This document shows positions 1 to 6,107 of a DNA stretch of 6,107 bases, in pieces. The stretch is from Marine Group II euryarchaeote MED-G33 (GTDB taxonomy: Archaea > Thermoplasmatota > Poseidoniia > Poseidoniales > Thalassarchaeaceae): the NCBI GenBank assembly GCA_949538655.1, contig CATISE010000047.1, positions 1 through 6,107 on the forward strand, in the 5' to 3' direction. The notes beneath the pieces are model-generated. The model was not told where the DNA came from and ran no database searches. It saw only the letters and a list, made by a program, of their open reading frames with translations. The first letter of the stretch is position 1; each line of letters opens with the position of its first letter. A program made the translations under genes and the position numbers.

Positions 1-729
1 ATCGGGTCCCCAATCGGAGCGAGTACGATTGATTCCAAACCTCTTTGCAAATAGGAATCTGAAGTTTAACCACCCGTCTCCCCAGGAATTGCTCTCCGCA
101 TCACCGACTCTGATTCGGTACGGAACGCTGACCTCAATCGCTTTCTTTTTGCCAAAGACACGGCGAGCATTGATCTTCATTTCTTCAGAGAGGGGCATGC
201 CATCATGTGTTGGCCGCATCTTGTCATTCTCCATGATATTCTTCCAGAAAACCCACATCCCGCTTTGTGAATCATGTATGCCATACCAAAACAGCATCCG
301 GGCGGTGACGGACAGACCCCAGTTGCCAAATCCATGCAAGCCGGACATGGCACCTTCTTCTGCACGTCGTAGGCGATCGCAAGTGATGAATTTCAGATTA
401 TCTTCGACGAGTTTTCGAACCAGTCCTGGAACTTCTTCGCCCGGGTAGGTACAGTCGGCATCTAGGGTCACAATGATGTCACCTGGCGCCAGAGCAAACC
501 CGGTTCGATATGCTCGACCGTAGCCCTTTCTTGGCTCCATGACCACCCAAGCACCTTCTTCTGCAGCCAACTCGCGAGTACGGTCGGATGAATTCCCATC
601 GACAACGAGAAAGTCGAGTTTTTCGCACCATCCATCATTCGGAATAGAGCGAATTGTATCGACAATTGCAGCTTCTTCATTTCGTGTTGGAATTACAACG
701 GTTACGTGAACAGGTAGTGTATCTGCCAT
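1..729 (-). CDS. GT2 family glycosyltransferase, dolichyl-phosphate sugar synthase-like (3' end cut by window)
   Basis: Reading the minus strand from the ATG at 729-727 gives 243 codons with no stop before the window edge, so the C-terminus is missing. The fold is GT-A, family GT2. Visible motifs are VVIPTRNEE (residues 11-19), VVDGNSSDRT (42-51), RKGYGRAYRTGF (67-78), the DxD-type metal and nucleotide-sugar site LDADCTYP (89-96), DSQSGM (153-158), and the distal segment EVSVPYRIRVG (199-209). The DxQSG and Y-R-x-G pattern is typical of DPM1/DPG-synthase-like enzymes, which move a hexose from a nucleotide sugar to polyisoprenyl phosphate at the cytoplasmic face of the membrane. The exact sugar cannot be read. 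No membrane segment is seen so far, but a C-terminal one could lie outside the window. The start is well fixed: an in-frame TAA lies at 786-784 and no ATG, GTG or TTG lies between it and 729. GGAGAG (746-741) and GGGGAT (738-733) are possible ribosome sites. It is divergent from the GT4 gene. Confidence 0.93.
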   Translation of the reverse strand, partial: MADTLPVHVTVVIPTRNEEAAIVDTIRSIPNDGWCEKLDFLVVDGNSSDRTRELAAEEGAWVVMEPRKGYGRAYRTGFALAPGDIIVTLDADCTYPGEEVPGLVRKLVEDNLKFITCDRLRRAEEGAMSGLHGFGNWGLSVTARMLFWYGIHDSQSGMWVFWKNIMENDKMRPTHDGMPLSEEMKINARRVFGKKKAIEVSVPYRIRVGDAESNSWGDGWLNFRFLFAKRFGINRTRSDWGPD

Positions 730-839
730 GTCATCCCCATCTCTCCGACCCTGACCGCTAATTTGAATGCAACCGTTTCCGACTTAAACCGGATTCATTG
801 AAAAATGGAGGCCTTACAGGCCCTATTGGAGGGTGTGGC
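730..839. promoter_or_regulatory. Divergent intergenic region with weak TATA-like candidates for both glycosyltransferase genes
   Basis: This short gap separates the 5' ends of the two glycosyltransferase genes, so both promoters should lie in or near it. The only AT-rich stretches are CTTAAA at 783-788 (TTTAAG on the minus strand) and TTCAAATTA on the minus strand at 767-759. Neither is a strong archaeal TATA box, and no clear BRE purine run is visible. If CTTAAA served the plus strand, transcription would begin near 811 by the usual archaeal spacing of about 25 bases. The TTG at 798 would then lie upstream of the transcript, while the GGAGGG at 828 would be inside it. This is inference; no strong promoter is seen. 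Confidence 0.25.
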
Positions 840-2117
840 CTGCACATAGCGATGTTATCTGGAGAATACCCCCCAAGATGGGGTGGAATGGGCTCTACTG
901 TGTTCCATCTTGCAGGGGCACTGGTCAAGCAAGGACATCGTGTCACTGTGATTACAAGGCGCGACAAGAGTGTCGAGCGGAATCCGGCAAAAATACCTCA
1001 ACAAAAGGGTGTTTCCGTTTTGTCGGTAAAATGGGCGCCACTGCCAATGGCATTCACGGTATCTTACGGTAAATGGGCACTTCGCGAACTCTTGCGAATT
1101 CATCGCAAGGATCCTTTCGATGCTGTGCACGTGCACGCACCCATGATTTCTTGGAAAGAAAAGCAATATCGTGAGGTGCGACAAAAAGTCGGACCAGTCA
1201 TCACAAGTTTACACGGTTCTTGGCTGGGTGAGCGAGATGGAATGACTCGTGCGGCGAAACATGGAGAATCAGCGGTTTGGAAAAATCCAAACGATCTCGC
1301 TATTTTGTTGACTGCCAAGTACTATGCAAAATATGAGCGGGCTGCAGTCCGTGCATCGACACTCTGTGTAGCCAATTCAGAGGCGACAAAGGCCGATTTT
1401 GAATCGAGATACGACCCTCCTGAAAACTGGCGATGTGAAGTCGTTCGCTGGGGCGTCGATACGAACATGTTCGTGCCACTAGATCGCGATCATGAAGACA
1501 CCATGCTCGCCCATGAAGAAATGCGTAATCGTTACGGTGAACCAGATGAAAAAGCCTTGGAGGGGGCTGTCGAAACCGACACACCACTCATCTTGGCCGT
1601 GGGACGATTGGTCGCACGCAAAGGATACAGAACCCTACTGAAAGCAATGCCAGGGGTTCTCGAACAATACCCAAATGCACAGCTTGTGATTGTAGGACGT
1701 GGACATATGAAGCGAACTTTGGAGAGGCAAGCCAAGAGATTGGGTGTTGCCGAATCTGTCACCATTGAACCGAGTTTACCTTTCGAACAATTAGCGCAAC
1801 TATTCCGTAGTGCGGATTTGGTCGCTTACCCATCATACTACGAAGGGCAGGGTTTGATTCCGCTTGAAGCGATGGCCAGTGGAACACCAGTCGTTACCGT
1901 CAATGATGGCCCTCTACCGGAAATGGTCGACGATACTGTTGGCGGCTTGTTTGACATCAATCAGCCCGAAACATTGTCCTCAGCAATCAATGAACTCCTG
2001 AGTGACCCGAAGCGAAGAGAATCGATGGCTTCGAATGGAAGAAGACGTGTACTGGACGAATACACATACGCTCTGAATGCTGAACGGTATGCTGAATATT
2101 ACGCATCCAAGAATTAG
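798..2117 (+). CDS. GT4-type (GT-B fold) glycosyltransferase; start possibly CTG at 840
   Basis: A cytosolic retaining glycosyltransferase of the GT4 family, about 425-439 residues, normal for the family. Numbered from TTG 798, the N-terminal acceptor domain has HIAMLSGEYPPRWGG (16-30) with the Gly-rich loop, HVHAP (111-115) and LHGSW (138-142). NSEATK (193-198) precedes the linker WGVDTNMF (218-225). The C-terminal nucleotide-sugar domain has VGRLVARKGYRTLL (268-281), IVGRG (298-302) and the EX7E signature in YYEGQGLIPLEAM (E349 and E357), then SGTPVV (361-366). No signal peptide or membrane helix is seen. Sugar and acceptor cannot be told; members build lipid-linked glycans, cell-wall glycans or glycolipids. 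The first 14 residues from TTG are Gly-rich and not family-like. Starting at CTG 840 gives MHIAMLSGEYPP, the usual beginning, with a well-placed GGAGGG. Starting at ATG 852 would remove part of the first beta strand. A charged segment at about 226-261 is longer than usual. Its stop overlaps the stop of the convergent giant gene. Confidence 0.94.
   Translation: MKNGGLTGPIGGCGLHIAMLSGEYPPRWGGMGSTVFHLAGALVKQGHRVTVITRRDKSVERNPAKIPQQKGVSVLSVKWAPLPMAFTVSYGKWALRELLRIHRKDPFDAVHVHAPMISWKEKQYREVRQKVGPVITSLHGSWLGERDGMTRAAKHGESAVWKNPNDLAILLTAKYYAKYERAAVRASTLCVANSEATKADFESRYDPPENWRCEVVRWGVDTNMFVPLDRDHEDTMLAHEEMRNRYGEPDEKALEGAVETDTPLILAVGRLVARKGYRTLLKAMPGVLEQYPNAQLVIVGRGHMKRTLERQAKRLGVAESVTIEPSLPFEQLAQLFRSADLVAYPSYYEGQGLIPLEAMASGTPVVTVNDGPLPEMVDDTVGGLFDINQPETLSSAINELLSDPKRRESMASNGRRRVLDEYTYALNAERYAEYYASKN
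828..833 (+). promoter_or_regulatory. Shine-Dalgarno sequence GGAGGG that may decide the GT4 start
   Basis: GGAGGG matches the start of the anti-Shine-Dalgarno complement GGAGGTGAT. It ends six bases before an in-frame CTG at 840-842, an ideal spacing. The first in-frame ATG (852) is 18 bases away, too far for normal use, and the TTG at 798 lies upstream of this site and has no purine-rich motif of its own. The site therefore argues for initiation at CTG 840. Confidence 0.5.
2114..2117. other. Overlapping stop codons of two convergent genes
   Basis: The four bases TTAG contain the plus-strand TAG (2115-2117) of the GT4 gene and the minus-strand TAA (2116-2114) of the giant gene. There is no intergenic space for terminators, and no clear T-tract or hairpin is seen just past either stop. 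Each transcript probably runs into the coding region of the other gene. Confidence 0.92.
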
Positions 2118-5100
2118 ACTTCATCAAAGTCACTCATCACTGGTGGCGCTTCAGCAGACATATCTGGTAACTCAGGTGCAGTTTCTTCTTCACCTAAATC
2201 AAAGCCTTGTCCTGGACCGAGGCCACCACCCCATGATTCAATCAATTCTAGATCGGCTGCCAACTGTCGCTTACTGCGCAGAACGTAGACCCCTCCGATT
2301 AGTAGCAAAATCAGAACGGTGGCGACCAATTCGGCCACACCTGTTGAACTCAATAGGCCAAACACTCCAGATATCCCTGAAGCTTCATGTATGGCCAATT
2401 GCTCTTTGACCACGTTTGATGACATATCACCATCTAAAGCCCAAACTTCGACTGTAGCCCATTCCTCTGCGCCCGGTTTCACTGTCAATGTCGCAGTATA
2501 GATTCCATCGTCTGCCACTTCATCGTTGCCAGCGCCATCATCATGCATCGAGAACTCAATGCTCTCTGATCCAAAGGCAACTCGACCTTGCAAACTGCCA
2601 TCCATTTGTGTGGTTCGATCGGCATCTTGCAAGAGGACTGTGACGACCATGGTGTTCTTGACATCGGCTTCAAGCTTGTCTAAATTGACAACCAATTCTG
2701 AAAGAACTGGATTCGATGTGCCCACGGTAATATTGACCCAAGCCATGTCCATGACCCCTCGAGAATCTCGAACTGTCAGAGTGAAAGTGGATTGCCCAGG
2801 GGGGAACCATGATGTGAAATTCACATCGTTCGCAACTTCAACTGAACCAGATGATGTCACTTGATGCCAAATGTACTGAATGATGTCATCATCTGCATCC
2901 CACGATTGTGAGCCATCGAAAACGATTGGATCGCCCGGAGTGATATACATCCCTTCGTCAAGTGACGAAATGATCGCATGTGGTGCGGTTGGATTGACAT
3001 GGAGAATCTGATTATGGATTCGAGTCATACCAGTTGAATCGGTCAAGTTGAATGTAAGGTTGTGAATTCCAGATGGTAGTTCATCATTATACCAAAATTC
3101 TGTGGTTCCATTTTCGATGATTCGACCTTCCAAAAGGTCGCTGGAAATATTGACCCAAAAGTCGTCACCATCCGCATCAAAGGAACCTCGGAAATCAAAC
3201 AGAACTGGGCCATCGCTATCGACCTCAATTCCAGGTACCGGGCTGGTTAAAACGAGTACTGGTGCACTTTCTGTGACATCAATTTCAATACTGGAAATCG
3301 AGGGGGGATTGACACCATCATCGACGGTGAATGACACAGTTTGTTGGCCGGCTGGTAGGCGAGTCGAAAGTGACCAATCGGTTCCCATTGCCCCATTGAT
3401 GAGGCTTGAATCCCAACGGACGGCAACATTGTCGGGGTTGACCACGGTCCCTGCTTCACAGATATGTGAAACAACCCAGGAATCGCTGAAATCATCACAG
3501 GCCAAATCCCAATCACCGCTGCCTTCTGATTTGAAATCGTGAACGACACTTGAATCGGTAGAGAAATCAGCATGGCTCGAAATCATGGCGGTGGATGGTG
3601 TATTGCCGACAACCACTGTTTGACTATGTGTCGACCAAACATCGAGATGCTCGACTCGATCATCGCTCAGTGACAAGGTGATTTCATGTGTTCCTGCAGG
3701 AAGACGGCCCGTCCAAACACCGTCACCATCATCGTACATCACACCGAGTAAATCGCTTGACCAACGGTAGATTATTGGATCACCTTCAGGGTCAAAGGAG
3801 CCAAAAGCATCGAGCTGAACGATGTATGCTGAGGTATTGCCCAATCTGGTGACTGAGAATACAGGGTGTGGCAACTCATTGACGAGTTCAATCTGATAGA
3901 TGAGGTCGACCGGCGTATTGACACCATCGCTCACTGTAATTGTGTAGCTGAAGGATGTCATCGATTCAGCCGCATCAAGGAAGGTTGCATTCCACTCCAT
4001 TGCACAAGGCTCAATTGCCCCATCCCCCGAACGATAAGACACATCGATTCCGCACAGAATCGTGTCACCCTCAGGGTCGCTTGTCCCTGTCATGTTAATG
4101 TGTAGTGATGCTGTACGGAAGAGGCGCAGTGCCCCATCCATATCGACTCCAGGGTCGGTGATGATATCGATGACCGGTGGGAGATTTCGCAACTCAACAT
4201 CACGACTCTCATTGGCACAATTGCCCTGATCATCACACGCCTCGAGAGTAATCACATGTAGACCATCTGAGAGAGTTAAACCATTGCCATCGTTAACTGA
4301 AAACAAATCAACTGAACTAAATTGTCCATCCAAACTACTGGTCCAAGTATATGTTATGGGGTCGTCATCCAAATCCCAAGTTTCGGAGGCATTGAAATCC
4401 ACAATAGCACCACTACCAAAGACATCCTCGTCCAATGGTGTATCCCAAATGATGAGAGGGGCTTGGTTGCTCAATGCAATCTCGCAGATGACTACAGGTG
4501 ATGTGAAATCCGGTACATGATTGACTGGAAGCGGTGAAGAATTACCCGAATCAGATCTTTGACCATCATATTCGCAACCAATCCAATATTCAGTCCACGA
4601 ACTTGACCCCATCCAAGTGGTTTGCTGTGCTGAGAATGGACCCAGTATGACATTCCCCTCATAGGGCAATGTATGCAATTGGTCAGATTCAGTTTGGTCA
4701 AAAGAGAGGTTCAGTTCTGCGTTTGGTAACGCATGACTGTTCTGGTTTGTAGCCCATACGTGCATGGTCCACATCTCATCAACCAGGCTGCCAACACCTA
4801 CGTTTAGTAGACCTAAAGGAGCAGAATCAATCCATCTTAGAATACTTGGTTGGCCTGTCATATCGAAGGTTGTTGAAGTTCCTTGGATGGAGTGAGACAT
4901 GTTGACCGTTGAATCTCTCAGATTGATTTGTCCAGTGCAAGCGGAGACATCGACACCATCTGCGACCACCAGATGCAAATCGGTTAATTCAAGACAATTG
5001 GAACCAGAAAATGTCGCATTGTAAAGAGTACTTGTGAGGACGGATTCACTGCCATCCCAAGCCAAACCGTTGTGTGAACCATAGAGGCGAACATCAGAGA

Positions 5101-6107
5101 GTTGAGCTTCAGAATCGATCAATTGGATGATGGGACCGGTGCGATTGGCCTGCACATCCAACCCATGAATCTCCACACTACCGTCAAAGATGAGAGCACT
5201 GTTGTCGATCTCTACAGCGAGAGCACCATTGCCTGGATCAGTGACTTCCAAATCATGCAGTTGTAAGTCGATGCTCTTCTCAATTCGAACACCACCCCAT
5301 GCATCATTGGTTGATGAACACCGTATGCAAGATACATTCTTGTTACCTGAAATCGCATCATTTGATTTCTCAAAGGAAAGCCCGACACCTTGTTCGGGAA
5401 TCATGGCCAAATCACCATTATCTGCACTGACCAAATCATACAATTCAACATTGCTCGAATCATACACCCGCAAGCCATTCAGACCATTGTTTGCAACAAG
5501 AATTCCAGTCACATCTGGGTGCGATTCGTCAACATACATTCCGTGTCCAGTATTGTTCACGGATGACCACCCATATCCTTGCAGACTGGCTTTGGAAAGA
5601 TGGATTCCATCGCCGGGGCTATCTGAGACGCTGATGTTGCGAAATTGGCTTGCCCAGTTGGCACTTCGGAGGAACAAACCAGCACGATCGTTGTTGTTGG
5701 ATGATACTGGGTTTCCACTATTGACAATCGTTAGATTATCGACGATTGTGGCAGAATCAATCATGTATCCCTTGAACCCGTTGCAAGCATTGTCTATCGC
5801 TCGGGAATTCGTCAAATCGATGCCACTGGTATTGACGCCGATTGCATGGTAACATAGTCCGGGTGTCTTGGCACCAAGACCCCCTGAGTCGCGAACTTCT
5901 AGGTTGTCAAAGATTGCCTTTAGGGGGGTATTGAAATTTGAACGATTGCTCTGTTCAACCATTACACCACGGTACATGCTATTGGTCACTGTAGTGTCCC
6001 AGAAGGTAGGGCGTGTACTCATCGACTGGTTGATGTGTTGCACCCAAATGCCAGTATCGGAACGATCGACGCTGACGGTATCAAACAGGGCAATACTGTC
6101 CTCTACC
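2114..6107 (-). CDS. Giant surface protein: parallel beta-helix, six PKD-like modules, C-terminal membrane anchor (5' end beyond window)
   Basis: The frame is open from the TAA at 2116-2114 to the right edge, giving at least 1330 codons without interruption. The GTG at 6043 is almost surely internal: the 21 codons before it continue the beta-helix (DTGIWVQHINQS spans it). Numbering from that GTG, the order is beta-helix rungs (before 1 to about 400), a Trp-rich beta domain with C490 and C520 (about 404-522), six PKD-like Ig modules (about 526-1110), a calcium-loop module (about 1111-1218), one membrane helix (about 1235-1255) followed by RSKR, and an acidic tail to 1309. Topology is type I: the large part outside, the tail inside. 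There are 22 N-X-S/T sequons, all outside. Such proteins usually serve in adhesion or glycan binding; some beta-helices are lyases, but no catalytic site can be claimed. No protease or hydrolase motif was recognised. The signal peptide must lie outside the window. Convergent with the GT4 gene, sharing four bases. Confidence 0.93.
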   Translation of the reverse strand, partial: VEDSIALFDTVSVDRSDTGIWVQHINQSMSTRPTFWDTTVTNSMYRGVMVEQSNRSNFNTPLKAIFDNLEVRDSGGLGAKTPGLCYHAIGVNTSGIDLTNSRAIDNACNGFKGYMIDSATIVDNLTIVNSGNPVSSNNNDRAGLFLRSANWASQFRNISVSDSPGDGIHLSKASLQGYGWSSVNNTGHGMYVDESHPDVTGILVANNGLNGLRVYDSSNVELYDLVSADNGDLAMIPEQGVGLSFEKSNDAISGNKNVSCIRCSSTNDAWGGVRIEKSIDLQLHDLEVTDPGNGALAVEIDNSALIFDGSVEIHGLDVQANRTGPIIQLIDSEAQLSDVRLYGSHNGLAWDGSESVLTSTLYNATFSGSNCLELTDLHLVVADGVDVSACTGQINLRDSTVNMSHSIQGTSTTFDMTGQPSILRWIDSAPLGLLNVGVGSLVDEMWTMHVWATNQNSHALPNAELNLSFDQTESDQLHTLPYEGNVILGPFSAQQTTWMGSSSWTEYWIGCEYDGQRSDSGNSSPLPVNHVPDFTSPVVICEIALSNQAPLIIWDTPLDEDVFGSGAIVDFNASETWDLDDDPITYTWTSSLDGQFSSVDLFSVNDGNGLTLSDGLHVITLEACDDQGNCANESRDVELRNLPPVIDIITDPGVDMDGALRLFRTASLHINMTGTSDPEGDTILCGIDVSYRSGDGAIEPCAMEWNATFLDAAESMTSFSYTITVSDGVNTPVDLIYQIELVNELPHPVFSVTRLGNTSAYIVQLDAFGSFDPEGDPIIYRWSSDLLGVMYDDGDGVWTGRLPAGTHEITLSLSDDRVEHLDVWSTHSQTVVVGNTPSTAMISSHADFSTDSSVVHDFKSEGSGDWDLACDDFSDSWVVSHICEAGTVVNPDNVAVRWDSSLINGAMGTDWSLSTRLPAGQQTVSFTVDDGVNPPSISSIEIDVTESAPVLVLTSPVPGIEVDSDGPVLFDFRGSFDADGDDFWVNISSDLLEGRIIENGTTEFWYNDELPSGIHNLTFNLTDSTGMTRIHNQILHVNPTAPHAIISSLDEGMYITPGDPIVFDGSQSWDADDDIIQYIWHQVTSSGSVEVANDVNFTSWFPPGQSTFTLTVRDSRGVMDMAWVNITVGTSNPVLSELVVNLDKLEADVKNTMVVTVLLQDADRTTQMDGSLQGRVAFGSESIEFSMHDDGAGNDEVADDGIYTATLTVKPGAEEWATVEVWALDGDMSSNVVKEQLAIHEASGISGVFGLLSSTGVAELVATVLILLLIGGVYVLRSKRQLAADLELIESWGGGLGPGQGFDLGEEETAPELPDMSAEAPPVMSDFDEV
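2279..2341 (-). other. C-terminal transmembrane helix of the giant protein
   Basis: Residues about 1235-1255 (beginning GVAELVATVLILLLIGG) form one strongly hydrophobic helix, followed at once by RSKR as a positive-inside stop-transfer signal. About 54 residues remain after it, so this is an internal anchor with a cytoplasmic tail. No LPXTG, PGF or similar sorting signal is seen. Confidence 0.9.
2387..2713 (-). other. Membrane-proximal calcium-loop module, choice-of-anchor X-like
   Basis: Residues about 1111-1219 of the giant protein form a beta-rich domain just before the membrane helix. Its key segment is DDGAGNDEVADDGIYTAT (1168-1185). The D-x-G-x-x-N-D...DDG-x-Y-x-A pattern is common in membrane-proximal modules of archaeal and bacterial surface proteins, including those annotated as choice-of-anchor X, where the acidic loop probably binds calcium. 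The family name is from memory of the motif and the calcium role is inference. Confidence 0.55.
2714..4468 (-). repeat. Array of six PKD-like Ig modules in the giant protein
   Basis: Six tandem modules begin at Pro-containing junctions: NQAP (526), NLPP (620), NELP (722), NTPS (814), ESAP (925) and NPTAP (1017), with the next domain at 1111. Intervals are 94, 102, 92, 111, 92 and 94 residues. Five carry the PKD-type acidic loop before the central strand: WDLDDDPITYTW, SDPEGDTI, FDPEGDPIIYRW, FDADGDDFW and WDADDDIIQYIW. The fourth has the diverged GDWDLACDD. Most end with a strand such as GLHVITLEACDD or GTHEITLSLSDD. PKD-like domains are extracellular beta-sandwiches used as spacers or binding modules. 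Cysteine pairs occur in modules 1, 2 and 4 only. Confidence 0.82.
4846..6107 (-). repeat. Right-handed parallel beta-helix rungs (PbH1-like) in the giant protein
   Basis: At least 15 degenerate protein repeats follow the pattern Gly-hydrophobic-x-hydrophobic, often followed by a Ser or Asp turn. Examples, numbered from the GTG at 6043, are GVMVEQS (26), GLFLRS (122), GIHLSKAS (146), GMYVDES (168), GLRVYDSS (190), GLSFEKS (221), GVRIEKS (251), GLAWDGS (326) and, less exactly, CLELTD (350) and QINLRDS (372). Spacing is exactly 22 residues for 146-168-190, again 22 for 304-326 and 350-372, and 24-31 where loops are inserted. This is the periodicity of one helical coil. The first visible coil (TGIWVQH) lies at the window edge, so more rungs probably precede it. 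The repeats are seen at protein level; DNA identity between them is low. Confidence 0.82.

Noticed and set aside
177..680. Short minus-strand frames at 177-365 and 468-680, and a plus-strand frame at 29-448
   Set aside because: They overlap the continuous GT2 frame, which carries all family motifs in order; these are shadows in other frames.
809..822. AGGCC repeated on either side of TTAC (809-822), suggesting a small operator or hairpin
   Set aside because: The arms are short and imperfect and no second copy was found; not enough to call a site.
1125..1136. Perfect 12-base palindrome GTGCACGTGCAC
   Set aside because: It encodes the conserved Val-His-Val-His of the GT4 family and lies inside the gene, so coding constraint explains it.
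3160..4090. Similar DNA segments at about 3165, 3780 and 4065 that look like dispersed repeats
   Set aside because: They encode the common PKD acidic loop (DxxGD), so the similarity reflects protein family conservation.
2319..5852. Many plus-strand frames inside the giant gene, the longest at 5190-5852 (220 codons)
   Set aside because: They are antisense to the long modular frame, show no recognisable domain and have compositions typical of shadow translation.
1..6107. CRISPR array, tRNA, rRNA, transposase or phage genes
   Set aside because: No regularly spaced identical repeats, no cloverleaf-like segment and no recombinase motif were seen; nearly every base is in one of three genes.

Overview
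The window holds three protein-coding genes packed almost end to end: two glycosyltransferases and one very large cell-surface protein. No RNA gene, CRISPR array, insertion sequence or attachment site was found. The best guess for the source is a marine planktonic archaeon of the Poseidoniia (Marine Group II) or a close Thermoplasmatota relative. This is an inference from four things: the giant surface protein built from a parallel beta-helix plus PKD-like Ig modules with one C-terminal membrane helix, a dolichyl-phosphate-sugar-synthase-like GT2 enzyme, moderate GC content and dense packing. No phylogenetic marker is present, so the assignment is moderate at best.

Layout. On the minus strand, 1-729 is the 5' part (243 codons) of a GT2 glycosyltransferase that runs off the left edge. 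A short divergent intergenic region (about 730-839) contains ribosome-binding-like sequences for both flanking genes and only weak promoter candidates. On the plus strand, up to 2117 is a complete GT4-type glycosyltransferase. Its start is unclear: a TTG at 798 opens the longest frame, but a CTG at 840 has a far better Shine-Dalgarno sequence and gives the canonical family N-terminus. On the minus strand, 2114-6107 is the 3' part (at least 1330 codons) of a giant surface protein whose N-terminus lies beyond the right edge. Its stop codon overlaps that of the GT4 gene by four bases.

The giant protein reads, from the visible N-side, as follows: at least 15 beta-helix rungs; a Trp-rich beta domain with a Cys pair; six tandem PKD-like Ig modules of about 92-111 residues; a calcium-loop module resembling choice-of-anchor X domains; one transmembrane helix; and an acidic cytoplasmic tail of about 54 residues. 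The part outside the membrane carries 22 N-X-S/T sequons and the tail carries none.

How they may work together (inference): a polyisoprenyl-phosphate-sugar-synthase-like GT2 and a cytosolic GT4 would fit assembly of lipid-linked glycan for surface glycoproteins. The sequon-rich giant protein next door is a plausible acceptor. Adjacency alone does not prove this, because the three genes are in divergent and convergent orientations and do not form one operon.
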